The notes beneath the pieces are model-generated. The model was not told where the DNA came from and searched no databases. It saw only the letters and a list, made by a program, of their open reading frames with translations. 64,000 nucleotides of DNA from Pontibacillus litoralis JSM 072002 (lineage in GTDB: Bacteria > Bacillota > Bacilli > Bacillales > BH030062), in the NCBI RefSeq assembly GCF_000775615.1, contig NZ_AVPG01000004.1:1-64000 (forward strand). Direction: 5' to 3'. Below are positions 25,190 through 34,058 of this stretch, piece after piece (within the stretch, counting starts at the first letter, position 1; every line of letters starts with the position of its first letter). A program made the translations under genes and the position numbers.

Positions 25190-25222
25190 TTTGTGAAATG
25201 TATGTGAAATGTTCGTTAAATG
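25190..25222 (+). promoter_or_regulatory. Three tandem 11-bp repeats, ResD-like sites
   Basis: TTTGTGAAATG, TATGTGAAATG and TTCGTTAAATG follow each other without gaps, one helical turn apart, about 80 bp upstream of the oxidase operon. The unit resembles the ResD motif (TTTGTGAAT) of B. subtilis. Tandem direct repeats at about one turn are typical of OmpR-family regulators. Control by ResD of a terminal oxidase is plausible but inferred. Confidence 0.55.
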
Positions 25223-25301
25223 AATATCTATTGGAGAAAATTCATGTATCATATAAATGTAGGAGTAAAAAGGAAATTCAAAAGAAAGGAGTGATGGATA
25301 A

Positions 25302-25451
25302 ATGGCTAAACCAACGCTACAAGATCCGAAAGTAGAGACCACTTCAAAAGAAGCTCCTTTTCTAAAAGGAACATTTATCGCGGTACTATTTATTGGGGCA
25401 TTTCTTATCGTTTCATGGGTTGGAGTTTGGGGACTCTTTTTGAACCGATAA
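25302..25451 (+). CDS. Cytochrome c oxidase subunit IIa (ba3 type)
   Basis: 49 residues, starting MAKPTLQDPKVE with AAAGGAGTGATGG upstream. A short soluble, charged N-terminus is followed by one membrane helix (GTFIAVLFIGAFLIVSWVGV) and a short end (FLNR). This is the small subunit IIa that replaces the missing first helix of subunit II in ba3-type oxidases. It lies 33 bp before the subunit II gene in the same operon. Confidence 0.85.
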   Translation: MAKPTLQDPKVETTSKEAPFLKGTFIAVLFIGAFLIVSWVGVWGLFLNR

Positions 25452-25484
25452 GACTAAATATTGCGAAAAAGGAGCGAGAAGCTA

Positions 25485-25994
25485 ATGCACATGCACAAAT
25501 ATGAAAAAATATGGATGTTCTTCGGTGGAGGTTCGTTACTAGTTTTCCTTATCGTACTCGGAGTAGGAGCCTTTTTGCAAGGAACACAACCTCCTAGCTG
25601 CTTAACAACCATTAATCCAGAAAATGTGGAAGCCCATGAATCATTTAAACAAGAAAACTTAGGCGTTCAGCAGATAGATGAGAACAACTACGTCGTCAAT
25701 GTTGTTGCATCTGCTTTTAATTATGACTTCGGTACAGATGAAGATGGGAATCCACAACGCAACTTAAAAATCCCAGCCGGATCAACAGTTCTCTTTCAAG
25801 GGACAACAAAAGATGTTATTCACGGTTTCCAAGTAGCAGGTACGAACGCAAACATGATGTTAGAACCTGGTTACATTAACTCCGTAGAAGTCACCTTAAA
25901 TAACCCTGGTACGTATACAGTTATTTGTAATGAATATTGTGGTACAGGACATCACTTGATGACTGCTACTGTGGAGGTGTATGAAGAATCATGA
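25485..25994 (+). CDS. Cytochrome c oxidase subunit II, ba3 type
   Basis: 169 residues from the ATG at 25485 (MHMHKYEKIW), with AAGGAGCGAG upstream. A single N-terminal membrane helix is followed by a periplasm-side cupredoxin domain. The binuclear CuA ligands are visible in VIHGFQV and CNEYCGTGHHLM (two Cys, two His, Met, with the Glu carbonyl). It accepts electrons from cytochrome c. Only one membrane helix is present, as in ba3-type subunit II. The stop overlaps the subunit I start by four bases. Confidence 0.92.
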   Translation: MHMHKYEKIWMFFGGGSLLVFLIVLGVGAFLQGTQPPSCLTTINPENVEAHESFKQENLGVQQIDENNYVVNVVASAFNYDFGTDEDGNPQRNLKIPAGSTVLFQGTTKDVIHGFQVAGTNANMMLEPGYINSVEVTLNNPGTYTVICNEYCGTGHHLMTATVEVYEES

Positions 25995-27646
25995 CCGTAG
26001 AAATGAAGTTATCTCGAAAAGAAGCCAAATTATCAATGGCTCACATGTGGGTTGCTTTTATCTCATTACTGATTGGTGGGTTAATGGGATTATTGCAAAC
26101 ATTAGTCCGAACCGGAAAAGTAACATTACCATTTGGCATTGATTATTATCAAGTCTTAACCGTTCATGGTGTTATTCTAGCTTTAGTACTCACAACCTTT
26201 TTTATCATTGGATTTCAAACGACACTTATGAGTAAAACGGTAGGCATGACAGATCGCCAACGAAAACTAGGATGGCTAGCATTTTGGGTTATGACCATTG
26301 GAACTATTATTACAGCTATCATGATTTTACTAGGAGAAGCAAGTGTATTATACACATTTTACGCACCTTTAGCTGCACATCCTTTGTTTTATATCGGATT
26401 AACATTAGTCATTGTCGGTACTTGGATTGTTTGTTTCGTTAACTTTCACCAACTTTATAAATGGAAAAAGCAACATCCAGGGGAAAAATCTCCACTACTT
26501 GCATTTATGGTCGTTATCAATATGTTAATATGGTTCGTCGCAACACTTGGTGTAGCGGCAACTGTCCTATTGCAATTTATTCCGTGGTCAATGGGAATAG
26601 TGGATGACATTGACATTTTATTAAGTAGAACGTTGTTTTGGTACTTTGGTCACCCGCTTGTTTATTTTTGGTTACTACCTGCTTACATGGCTTGGTATGC
26701 AATCATCCCAAAAATTCTCGGGGGCAAATTGTTTAGTGATGGCTTAGCTAGACTTTCGTTTATTTTATTCTTGTTATTCTCTATTCCAGTAGGGTTCCAC
26801 CACCAATTATTAGAACCAGGAATTGATCCATTATGGAAATACATTCAAGTCGTCTTAACATTTGCTGTTGTTATTCCATCTTTATTAACGGCTTTTTCCA
26901 TGTTTGCTGTGTTTGAATCAACAGGAAGAGCAAAAGGATTTAATAGTTTGTTCGGTTGGTTTAAAGCGTTGCCATGGAAAGACGTTCGTTTTCTAGCACC
27001 TATGGTTGGAATGATTGCCTTTATCCCAGGAGGTGCTGGTGGCTTAATTAACGCATCAAACCAATTAAACCAAGTGGTTCACAATACCATTTGGGTTACA
27101 GGACACTTTCATATCACAGTCGCTACAACTGTCATGTTAACGTTCTTCGGTATTTCTTATTGGTTAATTCCTGTATTAACAGGTCGTAAATTAGATGCAA
27201 AAACAAACCGATTAGGAATCATTCAAACGATTGTATGGACTGTCGGTATGATCTTTATGTCTGGTTCTATGCACATCGCTGGTTTACTTGGAGCTCCAAG
27301 ACGTTCCTCCTTCTCAGAATACGGTGGAACAGAACAAGCGACTGAATGGATTGGTTACCAATTTGCCCAAGCAATTGGCGGTACGATTTTATTTATCGGT
27401 ATTCTGCTCATGATTTACACATTCCTGTATATGACATTCTTCGCTCCTAAAGGGGAAGAAGAATTTCCAATTGCAGAAGAAGAAGAAGAAGCTTCCCCAA
27501 CACCGGCAATCTTTGAAAACTGGAAACTATGGATCGGTGTCATGGCTGTCCTTATATTATTTGCATACACTATTCCTTTAATCGACATTATTGAGAACGC
27601 ACCACCGGGATCATCCCCATTCAAATGGCCAATTGGCAGAGGTTAA
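25991..27646 (+). CDS. Cytochrome c oxidase subunit I, ba3 type
   Basis: 551 residues, about 13 membrane helices. Ligands: low-spin heme b His in TVHGVILAL, CuB His and cross-linked Tyr in GHPLVYFWLLPAYMAWY, the two CuB His in GFHHQLLEPG, and heme a3 and heme b His in TGHFHITVATT. The absence of the classical D-channel asparagines fits the B-type (ba3) family. It pumps protons and reduces oxygen with high affinity. Operon with subunits IIa and II; terminator follows. Confidence 0.95.
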   Translation: MTVEMKLSRKEAKLSMAHMWVAFISLLIGGLMGLLQTLVRTGKVTLPFGIDYYQVLTVHGVILALVLTTFFIIGFQTTLMSKTVGMTDRQRKLGWLAFWVMTIGTIITAIMILLGEASVLYTFYAPLAAHPLFYIGLTLVIVGTWIVCFVNFHQLYKWKKQHPGEKSPLLAFMVVINMLIWFVATLGVAATVLLQFIPWSMGIVDDIDILLSRTLFWYFGHPLVYFWLLPAYMAWYAIIPKILGGKLFSDGLARLSFILFLLFSIPVGFHHQLLEPGIDPLWKYIQVVLTFAVVIPSLLTAFSMFAVFESTGRAKGFNSLFGWFKALPWKDVRFLAPMVGMIAFIPGGAGGLINASNQLNQVVHNTIWVTGHFHITVATTVMLTFFGISYWLIPVLTGRKLDAKTNRLGIIQTIVWTVGMIFMSGSMHIAGLLGAPRRSSFSEYGGTEQATEWIGYQFAQAIGGTILFIGILLMIYTFLYMTFFAPKGEEEFPIAEEEEEASPTPAIFENWKLWIGVMAVLILFAYTIPLIDIIENAPPGSSPFKWPIGRG

Positions 27647-27690
27647 AATAAAGCAGAACGTAGCAAATGCTCTACGTTCTGCTTTATTTT
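27645..27690. terminator. Bidirectional terminator between the oxidase operon and the M32 peptidase
   Basis: A perfect 19-bp inverted repeat (27645-27663 with 27672-27690, core AAGCAGAACGTAG) has an 8-nt loop and A/T tracts on both ends. It overlaps the stop of subunit I and abuts the convergent peptidase stop. Confidence 0.92.
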
Positions 27691-29202
27691 CTATGAACCT
27701 TTTATTTGATACAAATCTTCATACTTACGCTTTAAGTATTGAATTAAGTAATTCGGATTCAATGCTTCTCCTGTCGCATCCATTAACAATTGCAACGGCT
27801 TTTTCTTCTTCCCGTGCTGATGTATATGTTCTGTTAACCATTGACGGATAGCCGTAAAGTCACCATTCTGAATCATATCATCAACATCGATTTGACGAGT
27901 CATCGCTTCATATAGCTGTGCTGCGTACATATATCCTAACGCATAGGAAGGAAAATAACCAAACGCTCCACCAGCCCAATGTACATCCTGTAATATACCT
28001 ACCTTGTTTGATGTCGGGCGAATACCTAAATATTGTTCCATTTTATCATTCCAAAGTTGTGGCAAATCTTTCACTTCAATTTCATTATTTATTAACGCCT
28101 TCTCTAGTTCATACCGAACCATAATATGCAAACAATACGTTAATTCATCCGCTTCAATTCGAATAAAAGAAGGCTTTACTTCATTTATTGCACTGTAAAA
28201 GCTAGTAAAGTCTACATGCTTGAATGTGTCTGGTGCATAAGATTGAAACAATGGATAATGGTGTTTCCAGAACGCTTCACTACGAGCAACAAAGTTTTCC
28301 CAAAATAACGATTGTGATTCGTGAATTCCCATAGAAGTACCCCCTGCTAACGGGGTGTAGGCTAAATCCTTGGCAATATTTTGTTCATATAACGCATGTC
28401 CACCTTCATGAATTGTCCCAAAAGTAGCAACGCGGAAGTCCTTTTCATTATAATTATTCGTAATACGTACATCCCCACTATTTAGTTCAATCGCAAATGG
28501 GTGCACCGTTTCATCTAGTCTTCCCGCGTCAAAATCATAGCCCATTCTCTTTAATATTTCTATGCTAAAAGCTTTTTGTTGTTCATTAGGAAAATCCACT
28601 TGTAATAACGAAGCATCAGGCTGTACAGATGATTGTGTCACTTGATGCAACAACTCCGTTAAAGCAATCCGTACTTTCGAAAATACGTCATCTAATACGT
28701 TGACAGTCATGCCTGGCTCATATTGGTCCAATAAGGCATTATACGGGTGATCTTCATATCCCCAATAATTAGCAAACTTCTTATTATACGCAACCATTTT
28801 CTCTAAATAAGGCAAAAATAATTCAAAATCATTCGTTTCTTTCGCTTTTTCCCATGCCGCTTCTGACTGCGATTGAAGCACAACATACTCTTTGTATTCC
28901 TCTGGTGGTATTTTAACAAATTGATTATAATTTTTTTCACATTGTTCGACGCTTTTTTGAATTAGTTCGTTCTTTGATTCATCTTTTAATTGATTAATAT
29001 ACAATTTCATCTGGTCAGATGTATACCATTCATGTACGGTTTGCGACAACGTAGCAATTACTCCCGAACGTCCTTCGACTCCTTTCGAAGGAGCACCTGT
29101 CCGTAAATCCCAATACATTAAGTTAATCGCTTCTTCATATTGAGCAATCCGTTTCGTATAGTCCATAAACTGTTGCTCGCATTCATTCCACTGCGTTACC
29201 AT
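27691..29202 (-). CDS. ypwA: Metallocarboxypeptidase, M32 family (YpwA)
   Basis: About 503 residues, the usual length for M32 (thermostable carboxypeptidase 1) enzymes. The zinc motif HEGGH lies in FGTIHEGGHALYEQN, with the third ligand expected in the GIHESQSLFWENFV motif that follows. Family features include RTGAPSKGVEGRS near the N-terminus and IRPTSNKVGILQDVHWAGGAFGYFPSY near the C-terminus (seen in parts, e.g. QDVHWAGGAFGYFPSY). It removes C-terminal residues from peptides and is cytosolic. Confidence 0.95.
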   Translation of the reverse strand: MVTQWNECEQQFMDYTKRIAQYEEAINLMYWDLRTGAPSKGVEGRSGVIATLSQTVHEWYTSDQMKLYINQLKDESKNELIQKSVEQCEKNYNQFVKIPPEEYKEYVVLQSQSEAAWEKAKETNDFELFLPYLEKMVAYNKKFANYWGYEDHPYNALLDQYEPGMTVNVLDDVFSKVRIALTELLHQVTQSSVQPDASLLQVDFPNEQQKAFSIEILKRMGYDFDAGRLDETVHPFAIELNSGDVRITNNYNEKDFRVATFGTIHEGGHALYEQNIAKDLAYTPLAGGTSMGIHESQSLFWENFVARSEAFWKHHYPLFQSYAPDTFKHVDFTSFYSAINEVKPSFIRIEADELTYCLHIMVRYELEKALINNEIEVKDLPQLWNDKMEQYLGIRPTSNKVGILQDVHWAGGAFGYFPSYALGYMYAAQLYEAMTRQIDVDDMIQNGDFTAIRQWLTEHIHQHGKKKKPLQLLMDATGEALNPNYLIQYLKRKYEDLYQIKGS

Positions 29203-29260
29203 CAATTGACCCCCATTTCCTTATTCATTATACAAATAATCTGAACTTACAGAAATAATA

Positions 29261-29286
29261 CCGCTCCCTTTTTTATAGGAGAGCGG
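29261..29286 (-). terminator. Weak terminator after uspA
   Basis: CCGCTC (29261-29266) pairs with GAGCGG (29281-29286), with an inner CC/GG extension. On the minus strand it is followed by TATTATTTC, a poor T tract, so the call is tentative. Confidence 0.5.
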
Positions 29287-29292
29287 ATTCAT

Positions 29293-29727
29293 TTATTGTT
29301 CTTTCACAATCATAACAGGGCAATGAGCCTGGTGGAGAACTCCATTAGATACACTGCCGAGAACTTGACCTTTAATAGGCCCTTGTCCACGTGAACCTAC
29401 AAAAATATAATGAGCATCTAACTCTTGTGCAACATTACAAATTTCCCGGCTCGCATAACCAATACGAGCAACCGTATCAAATTCTATCCTGTTATCTTTT
29501 AAAAGCTCTATCGCTGGTTTTAACGCTTCCATCGCCATCTGTTCCTGATACTCTCGAATATCCTCACGCTTTACAAACAGTTGCATATGTAATGGTTCTA
29601 TCGACGGCTGCACATGAACGATAACGACTTTCTTGTTACTGCAAGATGCCAAATAAATCGCTTCCTTCAACGCAAGCATAGCGTGTGAAGACCCATCTAT
29701 TGCAACAATAATCGGTTTCGTCTCCAT
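29293..29727 (-). CDS. Universal stress protein, UspA family
   Basis: 144 residues, one Usp domain. The start IIVAIDGSSHAMLALKEA and the nucleotide-binding loop VGSRGQGPIKGQVLGSVSN (G-x2-G-x9-G-S pattern) indicate the ATP-binding type, followed by the usual HQAHCPVMIV end. The role is general stress tolerance, with no specific substrate known. It stands alone between two peptidase genes with hairpins on both sides. An AGGAGG site precedes the ATG. Confidence 0.93.
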   Translation of the reverse strand: METKPIIVAIDGSSHAMLALKEAIYLASCSNKKVVIVHVQPSIEPLHMQLFVKREDIREYQEQMAMEALKPAIELLKDNRIEFDTVARIGYASREICNVAQELDAHYIFVGSRGQGPIKGQVLGSVSNGVLHQAHCPVMIVKEQ

Positions 29728-29812
29728 CTTCGTCCACCTCCTTATTAACGTCTACTTCCAATTCTACTGTATAGAAGTGTATAAAAGATAGACGAAACCA
29801 ACATTATTTCAA

Positions 29813-29837
29813 ACTTAACTTCTCCTCTCTGTTAAGT
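29813..29837 (-). terminator. Weak terminator after the RocB-like gene
   Basis: On the minus strand ACTTAAC (29837-29831) pairs with GTTAAGT (29819-29813), followed by TTTG. The stem is short and the T tract poor. Confidence 0.45.
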
Positions 29838-29842
29838 GCCCT

Positions 29843-31531
29843 TTACACGAGAGGCGCGTTATCATACGCGTGTTTATGATATTTAGACAATACATGAGTT
29901 GTAGTCTTACGAATTAGTAATGGCAACGTGTTGAAGGAATATGGCTTGTACACTCTTTCTGTCCACTTATGTCCGTCCTTTCCATACACGCCCATATTAA
30001 CAGATGGAATGTTCAATTCTCTAATTGTTGCAAATGGTAATGGATATAGCTCATCCCACTTAGGGAAGTTATTAATTAGTGCTCCTAGTTCTTCTTCTGT
30101 TTCATGAATGGATAGAAAACTACCATCAGCGAGATAAGGAAAGAACTTCTTAAGCGAAAACAGCTCGCCCGTCTCCTCCTGCACTTCACTTAATACATGT
30201 TCAATGCTACTTTGCAACTGTTGGTCTCTTTCATTGTCCGTTAAATAATTATGAGGTAAATAAGGAGCTGCAAAAAATAATATTACGCGCGGTTTCTTTT
30301 CTGGATCAGCTTGCTGAAGAGCGTCTACAAGCTTAAAGGACAACTCCCGCAACTCTTTCTTGTCCTCTCCGTTCATGACTTGTTGCAAGATCATGTCCGT
30401 ATTAATACCTTTCTGTTGCAATTGTTCCACGTATTCTTCGTACGTCACAACGTCTACTTCCCATGATAGATCACGGGATGGCAGTCCTGTTACTAACAAG
30501 GAATGTTGAAATTGAGCTTGTAAATACTCTGTCACCTCAGAACAAGCTTGTTGCACTTGCTCCTTTAACTGCTTCATCACTTGTTCAGGTGAAGCTTCAT
30601 AAATGAAATAGTTAAAATACAAGCGGCTGCTCGTAGCTGTTTGTACCGTGTAAGACTGCTTATTATCTCTTTGATACAAACACGTTGGCGGTAACACCAT
30701 TTCTCCAGGTATAAATTCCGTCAGCTGAAAATTGTTGTGCAGTTTTTCTGTTATTTTGGCCGCCACTAAGTTAGGGTCGATGCCTGAAAGCGTGTCGCCA
30801 ACATGTACTTCTTTACCATAAATATAAAAGCAAGGTAATAGTTTTCCAGCGGCACCAGTATAAATATAACGGTGCTCATCTCCATCATATAACGGAGTAA
30901 TAAAATCATCATTAATGGCAAGGACGTAATCTAATCCGTGCTGCTCCTTTAAGCGCTTTAACTCAGAAAGGGCATGAATAATTCCTTTATGCTCTCCTTC
31001 TTCGTCTCCATTAAATAGTAATAACACATTTCCTTGTAATTGATCGCGATGTTGAGAAAAATGCAACATATTTGCTAAATGCACCGCAGCTCCACTTTTC
31101 ATATCAACAGAACCTCTTCCGAACAACCAGTCTCCTGAAAGAGCATCTTGGCGTACATCTTCATTTAATATATAGTCGGCAAAAAAAACTTTTAAATCAT
31201 CTGGTGAGAACGCTTTCTCTTGCATTAAACCGAAATCCTCAATTCCTACTGTATCTATGTGAGAATGGTAGATAACGGTTTGAGTTGATGCACCATCCCC
31301 CTCGATAAAAGCAAATAAATTTTTCCTGCCAATGGCATCATCCTGTATCGATTGAATCCATACATGGTCTGGATTTTGGACGAAATAAGGGAAACTAGAC
31401 ACAATTCGATGTATCTCCTCAATAATTTCCCCTTCCCCTGCTGTACCATTAATACTGTTGATTGAAATGAAATGTCTTGTTAATTGTTCAATTTGCGCTT
31501 CCAATGGCAATGATTGTAATTGTTGAAACAT
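29843..31531 (-). CDS. rocB: M20 family peptidase, RocB-like
   Basis: 562 residues from the ATG at 31531 (MFQQLQSL), with GAGGTGAAAATA upstream. M20 metal-binding motifs are visible: IYHSHIDTVG (His, Asp), GRGSVDMKSGAA (bridging Asp) and FNGDEEGEHKG (Glu-Glu). The length and the C-terminal part (PYLADGSFLSI and GKDGHKWTERVYKPYSF) match RocB, an arginine-utilisation protein of B. subtilis whose reaction is not defined. It is probably cotranscribed with the upstream amino-acid symporter, supporting an amino acid or peptide substrate. No other roc genes are in the window. Confidence 0.85.
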   Translation of the reverse strand: MFQQLQSLPLEAQIEQLTRHFISINSINGTAGEGEIIEEIHRIVSSFPYFVQNPDHVWIQSIQDDAIGRKNLFAFIEGDGASTQTVIYHSHIDTVGIEDFGLMQEKAFSPDDLKVFFADYILNEDVRQDALSGDWLFGRGSVDMKSGAAVHLANMLHFSQHRDQLQGNVLLLFNGDEEGEHKGIIHALSELKRLKEQHGLDYVLAINDDFITPLYDGDEHRYIYTGAAGKLLPCFYIYGKEVHVGDTLSGIDPNLVAAKITEKLHNNFQLTEFIPGEMVLPPTCLYQRDNKQSYTVQTATSSRLYFNYFIYEASPEQVMKQLKEQVQQACSEVTEYLQAQFQHSLLVTGLPSRDLSWEVDVVTYEEYVEQLQQKGINTDMILQQVMNGEDKKELRELSFKLVDALQQADPEKKPRVILFFAAPYLPHNYLTDNERDQQLQSSIEHVLSEVQEETGELFSLKKFFPYLADGSFLSIHETEEELGALINNFPKWDELYPLPFATIRELNIPSVNMGVYGKDGHKWTERVYKPYSFNTLPLLIRKTTTHVLSKYHKHAYDNAPLV

Positions 31532-31555
31532 TATTTTCACCTCGACTAATAGAAA

Positions 31556-32944
31556 TTATAAAGCTTGATTGGTTTGATGTTGTTTTTGCTTTTTCGACTG
31601 ATGTACTTGATTAAAATACTCATCGGTCGTCGTTTTCACCTTTTTACTTAAGCATAAAACAGCAATGATATTCGGTATAACAACACAAGCAAGCATCAAG
31701 TCTAGGAATATCCAAATAGACTTTAATCCTCCGATTGCGCCAATAAAAATAGCAATAATATATACAATACGCATAACTTTAGAAAACTTAGTTCCAAATA
31801 AAAATTCTGCTTGCTTTTCCCCGTAGTACACAATAACGATAACCGTTGTAATAGAAAAGAAAAATAAAATAATTGAAATGATAGAATTAGAAAGCGTAAC
31901 ACCAAATACAGGTGCTAATGACGATGCCACCATAGATGAAGCATCCTCAGCAGAGGTTTGCATCCATTCCCCTGACGTTAACACAACAAGTGCTGTAATT
32001 GTACAAACAACAAGTGTATCCACGATGACTTCAAAAATTCCCCAAAACCCTTGTTTAGCTGGATGATCATTTTTTGCTGCTGAATGAGCAATAGGCGCCG
32101 TTCCCATCCCTGCTTCATTGGAATAAATACCTCGCGCCAGTCCCCAGCGAATCGCGGCTGCAACACCTGCGCCAGCAAAACCACCGGCAGCTGAAATAGG
32201 TTGAAATGCATGGCTAAAAATCATCATAAAGGCAACTGGAATTTCAGAGGCATTGATAAATAACACGGCACATGCTGCAATTAAATAAACAACTACCATA
32301 GATGGGATGAGCTTTTCAGAAACTTTTCCTATCGTTTGAATACCTCCTAAGGTTACTAAACCAACCACTAGCATAATTAAAAGGCCAGTACCGGCAACAG
32401 GTATCCCGAATGAACTCTCTATCATGGTAGAGATAGAATTAGCTTGCACCATCGTACTTGCAACGATTTCGATCATTAAGGCGAACGCAAAGAAAGAAGC
32501 TACCTTTTTCCACCCTAATCCATTTCGTATGTAGTACATTGGACCGCCTACCCAGTCTCCTTCTTCATTTTTTTGGCGGTACTGATTCCCTAATAACACT
32601 TCTGCATATTTCGTAGCCATGCCAATAAATGCTACAGCCCACATCCAGAATATCGCACCAGGCCCACCTAAGGCAATGGCAACAGGAACACCTACTATAT
32701 TCGCGGCTCCCATTGTAGAAGCTAATGCAGATGTCGTTGCTTGAAACGGTGTGACAGTACCTGGAGCATTGCTTTTCTTAAACATTTTTCCTACGGTTTG
32801 GCCCATAATATGAGGAAAGTATTTAAACTGAAAAAAGCGTAACCGAATCGTTAAAAATATACCTCCCCCTAGTAATAATACCATCATAGGAATTCCCCAA
32901 ATAAATGACGTTACATTTGCCACAATAGTTGATATAGTTTCCAT
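31556..32944 (-). CDS. Sodium:alanine symporter, AGCS family
   Basis: About 462 residues from the ATG at 32944 (METISTIV), with GGGGGG upstream. Around ten membrane helices are present, with AGCS signatures: TSALASTMGAANIVGVPVA, GGPGAIFWMWAVAFIGMATKYAEVLLG (seen in parts) and GIYSNEAGMGTAPIAHSAA. It imports alanine, glycine or a related amino acid with Na+. It lies 24 bp upstream of the RocB-like gene and is divergent from an IclR regulator with paired operators in between. Confidence 0.92.
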   Translation of the reverse strand: METISTIVANVTSFIWGIPMMVLLLGGGIFLTIRLRFFQFKYFPHIMGQTVGKMFKKSNAPGTVTPFQATTSALASTMGAANIVGVPVAIALGGPGAIFWMWAVAFIGMATKYAEVLLGNQYRQKNEEGDWVGGPMYYIRNGLGWKKVASFFAFALMIEIVASTMVQANSISTMIESSFGIPVAGTGLLIMLVVGLVTLGGIQTIGKVSEKLIPSMVVVYLIAACAVLFINASEIPVAFMMIFSHAFQPISAAGGFAGAGVAAAIRWGLARGIYSNEAGMGTAPIAHSAAKNDHPAKQGFWGIFEVIVDTLVVCTITALVVLTSGEWMQTSAEDASSMVASSLAPVFGVTLSNSIISIILFFFSITTVIVIVYYGEKQAEFLFGTKFSKVMRIVYIIAIFIGAIGGLKSIWIFLDLMLACVVIPNIIAVLCLSKKVKTTTDEYFNQVHQSKKQKQHQTNQAL

Positions 32945-33049
32945 ATTTCCCCCCATACGCCGTTCTCAAATACACCACATGTAAGCCCTTTCATTTTTTC
33001 TTAATGAAGTTTTCGGACCATTAACACATATTTGCGACGTTATCTATTT

Positions 33050-33083
33050 TTCCGCATTACGGAATTTGTTTCGTAATACGAAA
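33050..33083. promoter_or_regulatory. Paired palindromic operators for the IclR-type regulator
   Basis: TTCCGCATTACGGAA (33050-33064) and TTTCGTAATACGAAA (33069-33083) are two related 15-bp palindromes with centres 19 bp apart, about two helical turns. They lie in the gap between the symporter operon and the divergent iclR gene. IclR-family regulators bind such paired sites as tetramers. Binding by the neighbouring protein is inferred. Confidence 0.65.
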
Positions 33084-33242
33084 TATCTATATCTAAATTA
33101 AAAAACATTCTTATTATTGTGTCAATATGTTATTTTCAAAAAAATAAGAATAGAGAATATTTACAAACACTTATTGCAATAGTACAATAGTTTCTAATAC
33201 TTTATTATATACACATGTCTAGTTCGATAAGGAGAGAATGTT

Positions 33243-34007
33243 ATGGTGCAGTCCATCGACCGTGCAATGCAGATCATTCATATTATTTCTCAAGATGATC
33301 ATAAAAATGGTTGGCCTATTTCTGACATTGCCAAAGAAGCTGATTTACCTATTAGTACAGTCCATCGATTAATAACTGCTTTAATGAAAAACGGCATGAT
33401 TATGCGCAGCCCCCATACGAAACGATATAGTCTCGGATACATTTGGATGGAAATAGGCTTATCTCTTTTAGAGAAGATGGATGTACGTGATGTTTCGCGA
33501 CCAATTATGGAAAAGTTGGCGCAAGATGTTGAAGAAACCGTTTACTTCAACTTACCTAACGGCGGATACTCTATTATTATCGAACGAATGGACAGTCCTC
33601 GTAGCGTGAAAGTTATCGATAGTCTTGGCGAACGGATACCATTACATATAGGAGCAGCGAATAAAACGATTTTAGCCAATATCCCCACTAGCGAAGCGCA
33701 AAAAGTTATGGAGCAATTCGATTTATCAGCGAATCAGATCCAGCAGTTGCTTACTGACCTTCAAGAGATTAAGCAAACTGGCTACGCTTTAAGTTTTGGC
33801 GAGAAAACAGCTGGCACTGCTTCTGTTGGGGCGCCTATATTCGGTTTTCATAACAATATCATTGCTGCTATCAGTATTGAATTATTGAATTATGAACTAA
33901 CAAATGAACAAATAGCTTATTATATTGAACAAGTTACCGCTGCCGGTAAGCAAATTTCTCAACAGCTAGGAGCTCGATTCGCTCAAAACGTATATAATAT
34001 TGAATAA
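33243..34007 (+). CDS. IclR family transcriptional regulator
   Basis: 254 residues. The N-terminal winged helix-turn-helix (about 1-65; ISDIAKEADLPISTVHRLITALMKNG) is followed by the IclR effector domain (about 75-250) containing DSLGERIPLHIGAANKTILANI and SVGAPIFG. An AAGGAGAG site precedes the ATG. It is divergent from a symporter and RocB-like peptidase operon, the probable targets through the two palindromes in the gap. The effector is unknown; an amino acid or derivative is a reasonable guess. Confidence 0.92.
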   Translation: MVQSIDRAMQIIHIISQDDHKNGWPISDIAKEADLPISTVHRLITALMKNGMIMRSPHTKRYSLGYIWMEIGLSLLEKMDVRDVSRPIMEKLAQDVEETVYFNLPNGGYSIIIERMDSPRSVKVIDSLGERIPLHIGAANKTILANIPTSEAQKVMEQFDLSANQIQQLLTDLQEIKQTGYALSFGEKTAGTASVGAPIFGFHNNIIAAISIELLNYELTNEQIAYYIEQVTAAGKQISQQLGARFAQNVYNIE

Positions 34008-34008
34008 A

Positions 34009-34045
34009 ACCAGGATCCCTCTGCTTTTTCTCAGAAAGACCCTGG
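34009..34045. terminator. Bidirectional terminator between iclR and the rRNA methyltransferase
   Basis: ACCAGG (34009-34014) pairs with CCTGGT (34040-34045), with an inner TCTG/CAGA stem. It lies between two convergent stops. Confidence 0.6.
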
Positions 34046-34058
34046 TCTATGCGTATTG

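Noticed and set aside
25102-25335. 77-codon ORF upstream of the oxidase operon
   Set aside because: It runs through the ResD-like repeats, the promoter region and the start of subunit IIa; it has no ribosome site.
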